Origin: Rotaria macrura
Taxonomy: Eukaryota > Rotifera > Eurotatoria > Philodinida > Philodinidae
NCBI GenBank assembly: GCA_900239685.1
Contig: OENT01000650.1
Location: forward strand, 2,189 to 66,188
Direction: 5' to 3'
DNA length: 64,000 nt
Below, piece after piece: positions 25,370 to 37,570 of the stretch. Under the pieces are notes generated by a model that had not been told where the DNA came from, made no database searches, and saw nothing but the letters and a program-made list of their open reading frames with translations. The position numbers and the translations under genes are program-made. The first letter of the stretch is position 1, and each line of letters begins with the position of its first letter.

Positions 25370-28075
25370 CTAATTACATTGGAGAATGTAAGATCATTCC
25401 AATGCATAACTCCTAACGTGCGCTTTAGGCAATTCAAATAGAAATGTGCTAGATCGTCTTGTTGATATTTTATAAATAACGAATATATGGGGAACAACCA
25501 AGTAACGAGAGATAGCACATATGTGGAGAAAAGAATTCCACGACGTTTCAGGAATGAAGCGCCATAAAAGTGACAGGATTTCACAATCGCAACTCTTTGT
25601 CTGATTTTATTCTTAGATATGGAGATTATATGACTCCATCCTAACTTACAAGAGATATGATATCCTAGATACTTGAAACTCTTCACCCATTCTATATTAT
25701 TTTCACCCATAGATATGCTGGATTTCCGAGTAAAAATGGCTCTTGCTGTCAAAATCAGGTCGGTTTTTCTGTAGTTTATTGGTTGCACAGCCAGTATTGG
25801 AGAATATTCTAGATATTCGAATAGTTTCTTCAGTTTAATATCCAAATCAATACATTTCTGCCAATACTTGACTCTTAGCCTTCCTCCTAGCACACAGGCT
25901 AGGTCATCAACAAAAAATTTAGGAAGAGTACCCTCTAAGAATGTCCGCATATCGCTATGATATGTGATAAATAAAGCCGGAGTTACAAAAGATCCTTACG
26001 GGCTCCCTTTGAATATAGGAAAGAGCCTTGACCGTTTATTATTCAACTCAATAAAACCCCACCTTTATTTCAACCAATTACAAATCCATTTTACGAATGC
26101 CTTTGGTGGTTCAAGTTTATTGAATTGATCTAGACACCCTCCTCATCACAACTGGTCGAAAGCGTATTTAAAATCGACGAACACAGTTGCATTGGGAGTA
26201 CTGCTGCTCACAAGGGATGCGATTTGATCTACTAGGTTTAGAACTCTTGTTTTTAATCTAAAATTGGACTTGGCACCTGACTGAGAATCGGGTAAGATAC
26301 CCCTATTTCTTAGTACTGGTTGAAAACGACTGAAAAAGAGACGTTCGAGAATCTTTAGAAAGATATCCAACAATGAGATCGGCCTGGTATCTTTAGGATG
26401 ACAGATCGACTCCTTTTTTGCCAACAGCTTCATTTTCATATGCTTTCAATAGGAGAGATTCGAGTACGATACAAACGAGTTGTTGAATATCTCAAGGAGT
26501 GCTAATAGGTAAGTATTTGGAATATATTATAGCATATAAGCTGATATCCCATGTGCATCGTTCCAGTGTTTTTTTTTAATTTCGCAATAAATTTTCTCAA
26601 CTTTCCCATGACTTCTGGAGGGATTGGCCCATTATAGTTATCCCAATATATTTCTGGACTTTCCGTTTATGGATGAGGACGATAAACGAGAGATTCTGAA
26701 AAGAGATTCTCGTAGTGTACGGCTGCTACTTCGAACATCTCATCAGTATCTTTAACAATGCCATTGCTTTCGTTGATTAACGCATTCAGGGTGTTTGTTG
26801 TTTTAAAGTTCCTTCTTATCTTCGACCAGAAGACATTTGTTGAAGTTGACGATGTACGTTTTTCGTTCAATGAGTTTACTAGTTTATTGGACCTAAACGC
26901 CTCTAGCTCCTTTCTATTATTCCTCCTTAACTCTTTAATTTTGGCATGTAGTAGCACGTCCCCTGTTCTTTTGTGTTGAAAAGATAGAGCACGCACATAA
27001 GATAGTTTTTGTTTTAAATCTTGAGTGATGGCAAAGCGGTATTATTTATCGGAAAATTAGTTTTGCATCGGGCTTTTAAACTATCCAGGAGGGTTATAAA
27101 TTGTACATAATACTCCTCCATATTGGATAGATTCTTTTCGTTCTCCCAGAATTCCGAGGTCATCGCTAAGAAGTAATGAAAAACCTTCCAACGAGTCTTA
27201 TTCCCAACTTCATTTGTGGTTACTTCACAATTAATCATCACAAGTACAATTTTATGGTCACTACTTGTGTTATTTGTACATGTTTGAACTGTAAGTGAGA
27301 CTCCAATTGAAATAGCGTAGTCTATGACACGATTCGATCGCAGTGATGTCAGTGAATCAGGTGCAACTGGAGTAATTCCTTGAGTCATAGAACAGTATAG
27401 AAGGTTTTTTTTTACCTCGTGGGCATTGGTAGAACTATTCAAATCAACATTGAAGTCTCCAAATATACAGCAGTAGTCTGTAATATAGCAGGAGAGGGAA
27501 TCTCAGTCCCACGTTTTACTCTTCGGAGCATAAATACCAATTATTCTTATCTTTCGTTCAAGTTGAATATGAACTATACATACATTGGGTGTTTCACATT
27601 TAACTTGTACTACTAGAATATTTAATCCGAATAAAATTAACACATCTACCCATGGATTTTCTCCTTTTTGGAAGAATGATTTATAATCCGGGAAGATTTT
27701 CTTGATTCTAGAAGGTTCGACAGCTCCTATTACGGTAAGAGTAATGCAATCTTCTTTATATCTCTCAGAGAGCAGGAGTACCTCTTCCCACCTTTATTCA
27801 AGATCTCTCACGTTAAATAGTTAAATAATAGTACCTGTAGATTCGTTGTTAATGAGTTAGTACCACTGTTATTCCTAGTTTTCCAAGATTCCAGACAGGT
27901 AGAAAGAGTGGGAAATGAGAACCACTCGTTTAAAATTTCGGTTAGCATCTTTAACTGAAAAGTAGAGAGCTGAGGGCAGCGGAATGAACGAGCATAATCT
28001 TTAAAGAAACCATTACTTTTCTTGTTTACGGAGTTAAACTCACGAGCAAGCGGTGATAATTCATGAGACATTATT
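25370..28075 (-). pseudogene. LINE ORF2 (APE endonuclease + reverse transcriptase), broken
   Basis: The endonuclease shows IIGIYAPKS (about 27545), GDFNVDLNSS (about 27440) and the end motif TSSDHKIVL (about 27260). The reverse transcriptase shows DTRPISLLDIFLKILERL (about 26380), VFVDFKYAFDQL (about 26160; the D of motif A), a FKGSP motif near 26010 broken by a shift, and FVDDL (about 25905; motif C, usually FADD). A thumb-like stretch (NIEWVKSFKYLGYHIS) and GVMHWNDLTFSNVI follow up to the junction with the GC-rich element. At least five frame breaks make it inactive. Confidence 0.8.
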
Positions 28076-29702
28076 TTAACTGTCAATGAATTCTTGTGAG
28101 GGGGCGGACGCGTTGTTGATGGTCATGTCATTCGGATGTTGATTTTTCCTAAACGGATCATTTATAAATTTTGCTTTAATGATTTCGTTTTGTTGAAATT
28201 TTTTAGTCCTAATTGGAAGGTCGTTGGCTAATTTAGTACATAGTGTGGTCAATGAAGGACATAGTAAAGCTTTATCTTGCAAAATATTTTGTTTCAATAG
28301 GACAGGAATTACTTCTACTAACACTTGACATACTGGTGAAATGAATTGACTAATGAAATCCAGTTGAAATGAGAGATCGATTTGTTGAAGTTGCAAATCC
28401 TGGTTATGATTCTTAAGGATTTGTTGAATACTCATGAGTTGATTCGCATAGCTATTGTTTATTTCAAATAGTTTATTGAGGTTTATTTCTAAGTTTATCG
28501 TTTTACTATTGAGTTCCTCTATTCGATTATTCATAAGACTCGGTATCTAGATATTGCTACTGGTTCCATTGACATTACCATTCTAGTTAGAACTCAATAA
28601 CGGAAAATCACGATCATTGTACTGATGTTCCGATTGGTTTATTTGTTTTTGACCGGTATTGGTGTTTGACGATACTTGAAGTGATTTTGTGAGTGTTGTT
28701 CGGTACGACTTTACCTCAGTATATCTAATGTCGTTGGAGTCATGTGGACCCTTACATCTTGTACAAAATTTATTTTGAGTGCAATTATTGTGCTGGGAAA
28801 TGTCGTCATACCCGTTCCCACAAGTTCTGCAATACGTAAGCACACTCTTGTATGTACTCTTAAAATGTCCTATTTGATAGCATTTAGTACAAATTAACAT
28901 TCTGGTAGGAGGCAGATATTCTTTAACCCCAAACGTACATTATTAACATAGATAAATTTCTTATTAAGTGAATCCTGAATACATATAATGGTATTAAAAT
29001 CAAGTCGTACTAAGGTCGTCGGTTGATTATTGTTGTTAATAATTTGATGGGCGCTTATAACATCTGGTTGCTCAATTTGAATATCTGACAATAAGGCATT
29101 TACGTCCGAGTTTGTTGTAACATTACGAATGACGATTCAAAAATGTGGCGGGAAGTACTTCGGCAATATTTTATCATAATCCTGTAATTCCATTGTTGTC
29201 GCCCAATTCTTTTCATCATATAGAATCGGAAAGGATTCTTGATCATTAACAAATACTAATAGATCACGTTTTTCTTTCAAACAATGACCTGCCAAGTTTA
29301 ATTCAAAATCATGTTTCATGCGAAAAAACGACGTAAAACAATCAATCATATCTTTTTCATTTATAACATCTAGTTTGAATTTTATGATAAATGGAGGAAA
29401 CGCATAACGCGTTTCGGCAAATCTTTTTACTTGTTGAGATACTTCCATAGAATATAGTCCATTACGTTGGTTAGTATTTGTCCCAATGCCATTAATTGTT
29501 GCTGAGGAGCCTGAGTACGTCCAGGCTCAGCAACGATACTATTAGTGTTAGTTGAAGAAGTTGATCTATTTGTGCTGGTTGATGGTGAAGATGAACGCGA
29601 TGATGGTGATTGATCTTTAGTGGGTTCAATCTCTATTTTCTTTTTCTTCTTTTTACGTTTAGCTAATGTAAAATCATTATCATTAACATTATCACTTTTC
29701 AT
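28076..29702 (-). pseudogene. LINE ORF1 (Gag-like, CCHC zinc knuckles), broken
   Basis: Starts at 29702 with a Lys-rich stretch (AKRKKKKKK) and a Ser/Thr-rich region. A shift near 29440 leads into the segment from RFAETRYAFPPFIIKFK to KILPKYFPPHF, where a stop interrupts. It resumes as VIRNVTTNSDVNALLSDIQ and TTLVRLDFNTI, the usual PRE_C2HC-like context. Zinc knuckles follow: CTKCYQIGHF, CRTCGNGYDDISQHNNC and CTRCKGPHDS (28900-28700). The first knuckle's terminal cysteine is lost (TYKS instead of a C). A coiled-coil-like stretch (NNRIEELNSKTINLEINLNK) spans 28534-28280. ORF1 proteins bind the element RNA and form the ribonucleoprotein. Confidence 0.75.
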
Positions 29703-30350
29703 GGTAGTTACTATATTTTGACAATGTTGGTAACTCGGTTGATGTAGAGTAAAGTTGATTGTACATGATTGCTGTTGCTTAGATGTCGTTGGTTGTTGGT
29801 TGATAGCTGGAGAATATTTATGACTGGATGCTGTGGATAACTGGTGGTGTAATATGGAAAGTTGAAAATCAGTTGTTTAACAACATTGTTGTTAAAGTTC
29901 GATGGATACGACTAAATTGGAAATTTAGAATTTTTCGGTATCCAAATCATGTATTACAATACATAGGCAGAAAAATATAATTGAAGTGCATAAGCGACGT
30001 CAGAATCTGCAAATAAAAGTATTAGCCAATCATTAAGTTCCTGTATTATTCCAAGGACAGTTGGTTTTTTCCGATAGAGGTGTGCTAGAACGATGTCGCA
30101 TACATACACATTCTTCTAGTCATGAATCAAGATCCAAACTTCTCTATCTCTCTTACTTGTAATGGGCATCTTCTCTTCTCTTTTCTTTTTGTCTCATTCT
30201 GATCTATAGAAATCTATAGAAAATCAATGGGATATAGATATACCTAGTTTGTTTTACATTTGCTTTTCCTTTCTTAGAATAAAATTCGTGCAGATATCAC
30301 ACGCGTACGCGTGCATACCCATAACATCGAAAAAAGAGGAACTTGTCACA
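29703..30350. other. Possible LINE 5' leader, then unassigned DNA
   Basis: The stretch 29703-29890 has GTTG/CAAC-rich simple sequence that may belong to the LINE 5' end. 29890-30350 shows nothing recognisable apart from an ACGCGTACGCGT palindrome at about 30301-30312. Confidence 0.35.
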
Positions 30351-30599
30351 ATGAGTTTTACTATGCAAAAGGATCGTCAAGAAACAAATGAAGAATACAC
30401 TCAGCGAAATATGTTACTCGAAGTATTTGCTAGTCATGATAATCAATCAACAACGGTCGACATTGACGAAATAACTTCATCTACTCAGTCGGCAACAACG
30501 TCTCGAAGCAAAATTGGCATAACAGTCATGGTTTATATCGGCATTATTATTTTTATCATCCTGGTCCCTCTCATTTTTAATTTGTTTCATTTTAAGTAA
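30351..30599 (+). CDS. Possible small tail-anchored membrane protein
   Basis: 82 residues from an ATG in good context (CACAATGAG). The N-terminal ~55 residues are polar, acidic and Ser/Thr-rich. A single hydrophobic helix (IGITVMVYIGIIIFIILVPL) is followed by NLFHFK and the stop, as in tail-anchored or type III single-pass proteins. I do not recognise the family. The upstream in-frame extension to 30249 is possible but less protein-like. An AATAAA about 90 bp past the stop is a plausible poly(A) signal. It lies between the LINE and unassigned DNA, and chance is not excluded. Confidence 0.4.
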   Translation: MSFTMQKDRQETNEEYTQRNMLLEVFASHDNQSTTVDIDEITSSTQSATTSRSKIGITVMVYIGIIIFIILVPLIFNLFHFK

Positions 30600-31659
30600 A
30601 AGCGTAGTTGAAAATGAATTGAAATCGATTGCGATTCTATCTGAACTGTTTTCTTTTATGTTATCCATTAGTTGTTATTTATAAACAAGAAATAAAATTG
30701 TTGCTAAGAAAATAATTTTCGAATACCAGCACACGCAATGCGATAAACATTTATTTGCAAGATCTTTCACTAGTACGAATGAAAATAGATGATGAAATAA
30801 TGAAGGAGTTAATGAATGAAGGTTCTCGTAATCAATCGCAAAGAAGACAAAATCTAGAATATAGGTTTCTTTGTATGTGTGCTATCCCATATCTTCAAAA
30901 TGGCTAAAAATCGACTATTTCATCGCTGTTTATAAAGGGCATTGATAGTGAAAGTTTATAACGATAACATCATCCAAGCAGGTAATTTTGTACCATATTT
31001 TTTTTCCGACTTTTGAGGAAAATCGCGATTAATTTACGGTTGTCTAATCAGTAGGGTAACCAGCACAGTATTTCCAAAAGTCTTCTAGATTAGTATTGCC
31101 TTTTTATACGCGATAGATTTCGCCATTTTACTATGACCATTTTTTTCCTCAATATGCAGCATACATAGCACTTGACTAAAATAATGAAAGACAAATAGGA
31201 CTGAGAAAAGCATAATACATTCGGAAAAAACTGTTGCTTACAAACAAAGTGGCAATCATAAATTAGTTCTTTGGTTTTCATTACCAGTAATAACGATTAC
31301 TGCCATTCACTTTCTATATAAAGCGATTTTCAATATTAATAAGTCGATAGACGTTGGCAATATTAGATTGCCTGTTTTTCTATGGTGTTGCTTTGAGATA
31401 CTTGCGGTAATGATGTGGGTCGGTTTGTTAAGTTCAAATAAAATGATTACAACAATTAACTCTGAAAAATTACGATGCATATTTCTGCTTATAATTGACT
31501 TTAACGTTTTTCGTTGGTGACAACGGTTGCTTAAAAGGGTATAGGTGTTTTGAACGCCAAACGAACGACATTTTATCACGAAAATAATCGAATTTATGTT
31601 TTACTGAATCTACAACAAGTGGAAGAAAAAATCATTGATAATCGTTCGTAAGTTTACTT
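30600..31659. other. Intergenic stretch, no gene seen
   Basis: AT-rich. The minus-strand ORFs at 31090-31281 and 31307-31579 have no domain features. I saw no repeat structure. Confidence 0.45.
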
Positions 31660-32700
31660 TCACTCACTGTAGATAGATTCTATCCGAGGATCTTCATTTG
31701 CGTGCTGCGTGTCAATATTTTGAAAATCTTGTTCGTTTATAAGCAATATATCTATTAACTTCAGAGAGTATTTGGTTGTATTTTGTTGATTGCCTTGCAC
31801 AGTTAATAGTTCTACTACAGAACCATCACTTCTGCCATAGATATCTAAAAAAAAGGAAGTCTGGATAGACAAATTACTTAAAATTAGAAGATTTGAAACT
31901 CAATTGTAAAATGTACGTACGAAGTCTTGATCGCCAGATTGTTTATCATCAATATCATTACTTTTGATTTCATTTTCGAGCATAATCGGAATCTAAACAA
32001 AAACAATTGTTAAAAAGTAAGCCGTTGGTTTGCAGGAGTTCTTCTCTCTTTATGCCAGGCTTAGCGCTTTGCAAGTTTGTTTTTACCTTTACACAATACG
32101 TTTAAAAATTTTTCTTGGTTCCCTAAAGTTACTGTTATTTGTTGTTGTTGTTTTTGTGATTTCAATGCATTTACATCTATTTGCTTTAAGTAGCCGAATA
32201 ATTGTCGTAAATTCAGATGATCAAATTCACTGGCGTATCCACATCATTAGTAGACATCTGTTTCTGTTTCACTAAAATTTTCTCGTCTTAGTGTCTGGTG
32301 CTGCCAATGATTCAAAATTCCATGTCGATTTTATATGTACATCAATTTCTTCTTCTGATGATACTTCTTTCTCAACATCTTGTAAAAACGTTGTATCTTC
32401 ATCGTTTATTGTTTTATCTGAAAACATTCAGAAAATTTAGTATCAACAGTTAGAGACGATATATATATAGCTTGTGCAGAAAATTTTGACTGTCCGTCGC
32501 CATTCAATTGATCAAATTTACGTAGAATTGACAATATTGTTTGATGCAGAACAGAAGTAGAGGATGATGATGTTTCACCTTTGTATAAGAGTAAAGCGAG
32601 CGACGAATTACAAGCACTTTGATAGCTCACTGTTAACCATATGCAATCTGCCTCGTAACGAGAAATCGTTGTGTGATAATGGTAAACGAAAAATGCGAAG
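31660..32700 (-). CDS. Possible exons of an unrecognised gene or gene remnant
   Basis: Three protein-like stretches lie on the minus strand. The first is about 32690-32450 (YEADCIWLTVSYQSACNSS, SVLHQTILSILRKFDQLNGD). The second is about 32420-32290 (acidic, NDEDTTFLQDVEKEVSSEEE). The third is 31850-31662 (DIYGRSDGSVVELLTVQGN, ending in a stop). TTTTCAG acceptor-like sites precede the second, but I could not join the first two in phase with a clear donor, so this may be a decayed gene. A further fragment at about 32900-32827 (LLEKAVQSQMHEDVPSDCED) ends in a stop and may be related. No family recognised. Confidence 0.3.
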
Positions 32701-34984
32701 ATGTTAAAATAATTTAAAATAAGATTGTCTATTAGATTTGTTCACGTGAAAGCTGTTGCTTTGGTTATGATTTTAAATTTGATATTAGTTTTTTGTTGAT
32801 GATCGTTTGACACCATTTTCTTTTTCATTATTTTACTATCCAATCTTCACAATCAGATGGAACATCTTCATGCATTTGCGATTGCACGGCTTTCTCTAAC
32901 AACTAACCCTATCGTTTAATTGTTTTTGTGAACCTAAATACACAGAAATTAAAACCAACTAAGAGTTACTTCAGTGCGATGACTAGAAAAATACCTGTTT
33001 ATTCGACACGGCCACTGTGAGTTTTATCAAGTTCTTTGGTACTACCATATCCACCTTCATCAATATTTACTAACTACTTCGATTCGGCAATGCTTCACTT
33101 GATCTGGATGGTATATCAACATAGACAATTCAATAACATTGCTTTTGTTCTTGGGGTAAACGTCTTGTACGATAAGCTTGTTGATAAGTATTTGTTTTTG
33201 CAAGCATCTGAATGAAAGAAAAACTGTGCATTAATCTAAATATACCATAATGCAATGGATTTATCTTTTATGTGAATTCTTAAATAGAACAAAAGTATTA
33301 TTTCGTTTTGAAGATCAAGACTGAAATGAACTATGAATACTAAAAAATACGAATAACTATTTTAATCATTCTCATAGTTCACATGTCGCTTACAAATGCT
33401 CTGATAATTTTGAGATGGAACTGATACGCGCTTACAAACTAGTTTACTCACAGGAATAACAAAAACGTTTTTCACTAAGATCGCAAGTAAAATTAAATTG
33501 ATCAACTGTTTTCTCTATTGTGTGGAATATATCAAGATAATAAAACAATTTGACAACAACTCGTTGATATTGTTGTGTGAATGAATAAAAAGCATTCTCA
33601 TATTAGTAAGAAAGCAATAATTTTAGCATATTCGACAAGTTCATAGTTACTAACATACGATACTAAAATAACTAGCCCGAGAAAATCTTATTCTGGATAA
33701 AAATGAATGGTATGATGAAAAATTATCTTTAAAACGTAAATGTAATTTAATCTTGTTAAGGTCTTGTTGTAAATCAACCATATTTTTTGTAAATAGTTTG
33801 CTATCAAATCTTATTTCATTTATTGATGATGGTAATGGTAATGCATATTCTGGTGCAGGTATAATAGAATCAATATCCTATACAAGATTTGCGATCCTAC
33901 ATTTTTTGTTCCAGAGACGTTTTTTTAAATAATTGATCATCGACTCGTAGCAGAAAACTGATGTGAAAGCCAATCCACCATGATCTAGAAACAAAACAAT
34001 TAATGTTTATATTCTAATGCAACTATAATGAATAAATGATTAGGATGATAATACTATCTCTCACTTCGGATTTGGTTTGTTAAGTGAAGATGTGTATACA
34101 AGGAATAAAGTTCTATGTTTGCATTATAAATTTTCGATGAAGTTTTACAATAATAATGAATTAATTCATTAGTTAGTTCGATATCTCCTAAAGCGTTTGG
34201 CCAACCTACAATTTGTAAAAATAAACAATAAACTCAGACATGTGATGAATAAAATGTTGGCAAGTATTGAATCATTATTGGTAGACCCCAGTTCAAAATG
34301 AATAGTGTAAGATGTTTTTTTTTCCATTCTTGTATCAATTAAATTGAAAAAATTAATTTAACATTAACTTCATGTAGAAGTTGAATAATTGGCAAAATAA
34401 AATCGATTTTAGTAACAGCATCTTTTGATAAAATTCCAATAAAACATTCGATTAATGTTGTTGCATGATTCAAACATGCTAGGTGCATTTAATCGTATAT
34501 TTTATATATTGGATAATACAATATTTTAAGTGATGATGATAAGCCTGGTATACCAGCTATTGAAATACAACGTTTACCACCACCAGCTAAACTTGCCTTT
34601 ATTAGAATGGCAATTATTCTTTTCACTCGGATAAATATTTTTTGTTGTATAATATACCTAAGTAAAAAAAAGGGAACAATAAAAAACTATTGAAAGGAAA
34701 AAATTCAGCAGAATCAATATTCGCATCCTTGCAAAGTAAACGAATTAATCAATACATTCAGTAATAAAAAATTTGTTCAAGCAAAGTACCATTACAATTC
34801 ATTGTATGCATAGTTAGTGATTTAGCAGTTAAATCAGATACAAAATTTTGTGTTTTAACATCGATTTTAAATTCATATTTGCGGAGAAAAATCCATGTAC
34901 CATTATTTGATACATCTAATCATGGCTCGATAATATTGTTGAGAAATAAATACACATTTGGTTTAATGATTGATACATAATAAA

Positions 34985-35375
34985 CTTAAAGTTATAATGT
35001 TCGACTCATATTCTCTTACACCACGGAGGATCATTCCAACAATTGGATCCGATCATGTTTCTATTGGAGTTTTTCTAATCCGACGAAATCCCATTGGGTT
35101 CCTGGTTGAGATCCGAAATTCGGATTCTAAGTGTTGAATTTTATCGAATCCTAGTATTGAAATCCGATTGGATTTCATTGTATGATCAAACAGGGCTCTA
35201 CTGTTGGGATTAAATACTAATTCGCACACAGATAAGAAAATAGGTTCCTCCCATCGGATCCGTTAGCATTTCCACAACCCGGATTTCCATAGGATTTCAT
35301 CTGATCGTAGGATCCGACGGGATTCGGTACCGGATCCATTCCCTTGGGCAGGTGGTGGTATAGCTAGACAATAGA
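34985..35375. repeat. GGATCCG/AATCCGA word cluster, probable MITE
   Basis: About 390 bp in which GGATCC, AATCCGA, CGGATT and related words recur on both strands. The outer ends carry CACCAC on the left (about 34999) and GTGGTG on the right (about 35357), possibly weak inverted ends. There is no ORF. It lies immediately beside the transposase-like middle piece and the next palindromic element. Limits are approximate. Confidence 0.5.
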
Positions 35376-35448
35376 ACTGAAGCAATGCATTAAAGAGGAT
35401 TCGGTTGATTGAATTAAAGAAGCTCCGTCTTTATGTGTGATTACAATT

Positions 35449-35723
35449 ATCCAGATCGAACAATACGGCTCCGTAGACGACCGTATGAATAGACGCAGTT
35501 ATGCGGCATGATTATAATGAAATTACGGTTCGTATACGCCCGTACACTGTTACAATAAGGCTCTGTATACGGACAGTATTCGGCACAATAATTCAACTCC
35601 GTATATGGAGCGGTATTGTCACAGAATACGGGCGTATAAGGACGGTAATTTCATTTTAACCATGCCGTAAAATTGCGCGCTCTCTTACGGCACCATATTT
35701 GGACCATATTGTTCGACATGGAT
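35449..35723. mobile_element. Palindromic MITE with CGTATAC words
   Basis: Nearly the whole 275 bp is an imperfect inverted repeat. Left ATCCAGATCGAACAATACGG pairs with right CCATATTGTTCGACATGGAT. Further inward, ATGCGGCATGATTATAATGA pairs with TCATTTTAACCATGCCGTAA, and GTATACGCCCGTA pairs with TACGGGCGTATAA. CGTATAC/CCGTAT words fill the arms. There is no coding capacity. Target duplication is not clear. Confidence 0.75.
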
Positions 35724-35734
35724 ACTGATCCTAG

Positions 35735-36350
35735 TTAGGGGTGCAAAAAATCCAAGGCCTTGAGATTTGGTGCAAATAGATTTGGATTTGGGTTTGGGCT
35801 TGGTCTTAAATTGTCCAAATCTGATGAGAATTTCTAAATAAAGTCTTAGAAGGGAGAGAAGAGTATTAATTCTTAGAGGCTGATATAAAATTGTTTAGAT
35901 TTGGTATAGATTTGGGTTTGGATTTGGATTTGCATCTTATATTTGCATTTGGGATTTGGTCTGTCTCATTATGGGTAGGATTTGGGTAGGATTTGTGTTT
36001 GGGATTTGGATTTGGGATTGAGATTTGGTGTCAATGTAGCACGACTTCAAAATTTGACTGATGTTAGATCGGAAACAAATCCCAAGTCCAAATCCAAATC
36101 TAAGACCCAAACCCAAATCCAAGTCCAAGTTCAAACCCCAAATTTCAAACGTATCACCAATCCCGAATCCCAAATCTAAGCTGAAAAAAGTAATATAAAC
36201 AATCCTGTGATCCAAATATAGACGAAATCCACAGCTAGGAACTCAGTTCTAACTATACCCCAAATCCAGGAACCAAAACCAAATCCAAGTCCAAACCTCA
36301 GAGATTTGGTAACAAATCCCAAATCCATTAAAGATTTGTTGCACTTCTAT
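35735..36350. mobile_element. hAT-like MITE filled with GATTTGG words
   Basis: The left end TTAGGGGTGCAA (35735) pairs with the right end TTGCACTTCTAT (to 36350), an inverted repeat with a few mismatches. The flanks are GATCCTAG (35727-35734) and AATCCTAG (36351-36358), an 8-bp target duplication with one mismatch, as expected for hAT. Inside, GATTTGG and GATTTGGG words run on the left half and CCAAATC/CCCAAATC on the right half. There is no transposase ORF; the ORFs at 35937-36215 and 35982-36179 are products of the word repeat. Confidence 0.8.
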
Positions 36351-37570
36351 AATCCTAGGTCAGCAAGAAAGGTCCGTATACAGGCGCAAAACGATAAAAA
36401 AACGGGTGCTTTGCGGCGTTAAGTCACTGTTCAGTTTAGAAGTATCCGCTTACAATCTAATTACGAATGAGTTACCAACAGTTCTAAGGAACAATTTACC
36501 GAGTCCCATGTACGCCTACCCAATGGATATCGTTTCCGTGTCGGCTTATTCCGTTTTCAATCATATTTTCTGTGAATATTTCTGAGCATTCTAGCAAGTA
36601 GTTTTTATTTGTAAATATTTATTTCCTTCTTCAAAAATGAACAAATAAAAAGGCTTGCAACTAGAAGTATATTAAAAGATTTATGTTCACTTCAAAGCAT
36701 CTAACATAGCGCCATCTATGCAAAAAATATAAAAAATCCTTCATTAACCTTACTAATTAAAATTGAAAATTTATTTAAGATAATGTATAACTTTTTAACT
36801 CATATTGAAATTTTTATTAGTTTTATTCATTCACTGACACGAATATGCCTAGAGACAGGTGTGTACAGCCATTTGTAAAAAGCTGAAAACTAAGATCATG
36901 TTCATTCATTCGGTTTTTTAAGAAAAAACTTCACTGATGCTTAAAAATTTTTAAAACTTTTCAATTCTAGATAGAATCCTTTCTCGCGTCTGTTTGGTTA
37001 TCTTGTGTTTTATCGATTTAATACTGTGTGTATTCTTTTTTTTAATTGTCTGCATCCTTTTATTAAATCTCTTAGACGAATAAAAATGGATAGGCATGAT
37101 TCAATATTTACGACTGAATACGGTCGCGGAAAAAGGAGAAAGATATGATAAATGAAATGCTGCGCGTCGAAAAAAAGATTAGAAAAAAATTGAGTGACAT
37201 ACGAAGATTTAATCCAAGCAGCACAAATACAAAAATAAATTAGTAAATATGAAGAGAGACTGATAATGCTAAACCCAAATAAAAAGCAAGCTACAATAAA
37301 AACAATAGGTTGAGAGAAAATAAAAAAGTAACTGTAAATTAGAAAAAGTAGAATGTTTTTACGCAAGTACATTTCAACAATACGGTACAATATAATTGAC
37401 TGTATTCTATCTGTAATATATGGGAAAACTGTCATGTACGGACCGAGTACGATACGGATACAATAGGGACCGTGCAATATTTTTTCCCCTGATACTGTTC
37501 AAAAACGGACAGTAACTGGTATCCGTTCTGATCAGCCTAGATAGTGCACTGTATCTTTTGTTTTTGTTTT
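36351..37570. other. Unassigned DNA inside the split transposase-like gene
   Basis: AT-rich, with a patch at 37380-37540 where TACGG, GGACCG and ACGGATAC-like words recur (possibly another worn word-filled element). The ORF at 37010-37477 (-) is hydrophobic low-complexity sequence and probably not a gene. Confidence 0.4.

Larger units (their letters stand above)
25370..29702 (-). mobile_element. Degenerate Jockey/CR1-like non-LTR retrotransposon (LINE)
   Basis: Read on the minus strand, ORF1 and ORF2 fragments appear in the order expected of a two-ORF LINE. ORF1 has a basic, Ser-rich start, a PRE-like segment, CCHC knuckles and a coiled coil. ORF2 has an APE-type endonuclease and a reverse transcriptase. 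Frameshifts and stops break both. The 3' end meets the GC-rich element at 25369; the 5' limit may reach about 29890. No target duplication or A-tail was identified. Confidence 0.85.

Noticed and set aside
35937-36215. ORFs of 65-92 codons in the GATTTGG element
   Set aside because: Both strands stay open because the repeat word lacks stops. The translations are simple periodic sequence.
37010-37477. 155-codon ORF (-) with hydrophobic stretches
   Set aside because: Low-complexity AT-driven hydrophobic composition, no start context, and it overlaps worn repeat words.
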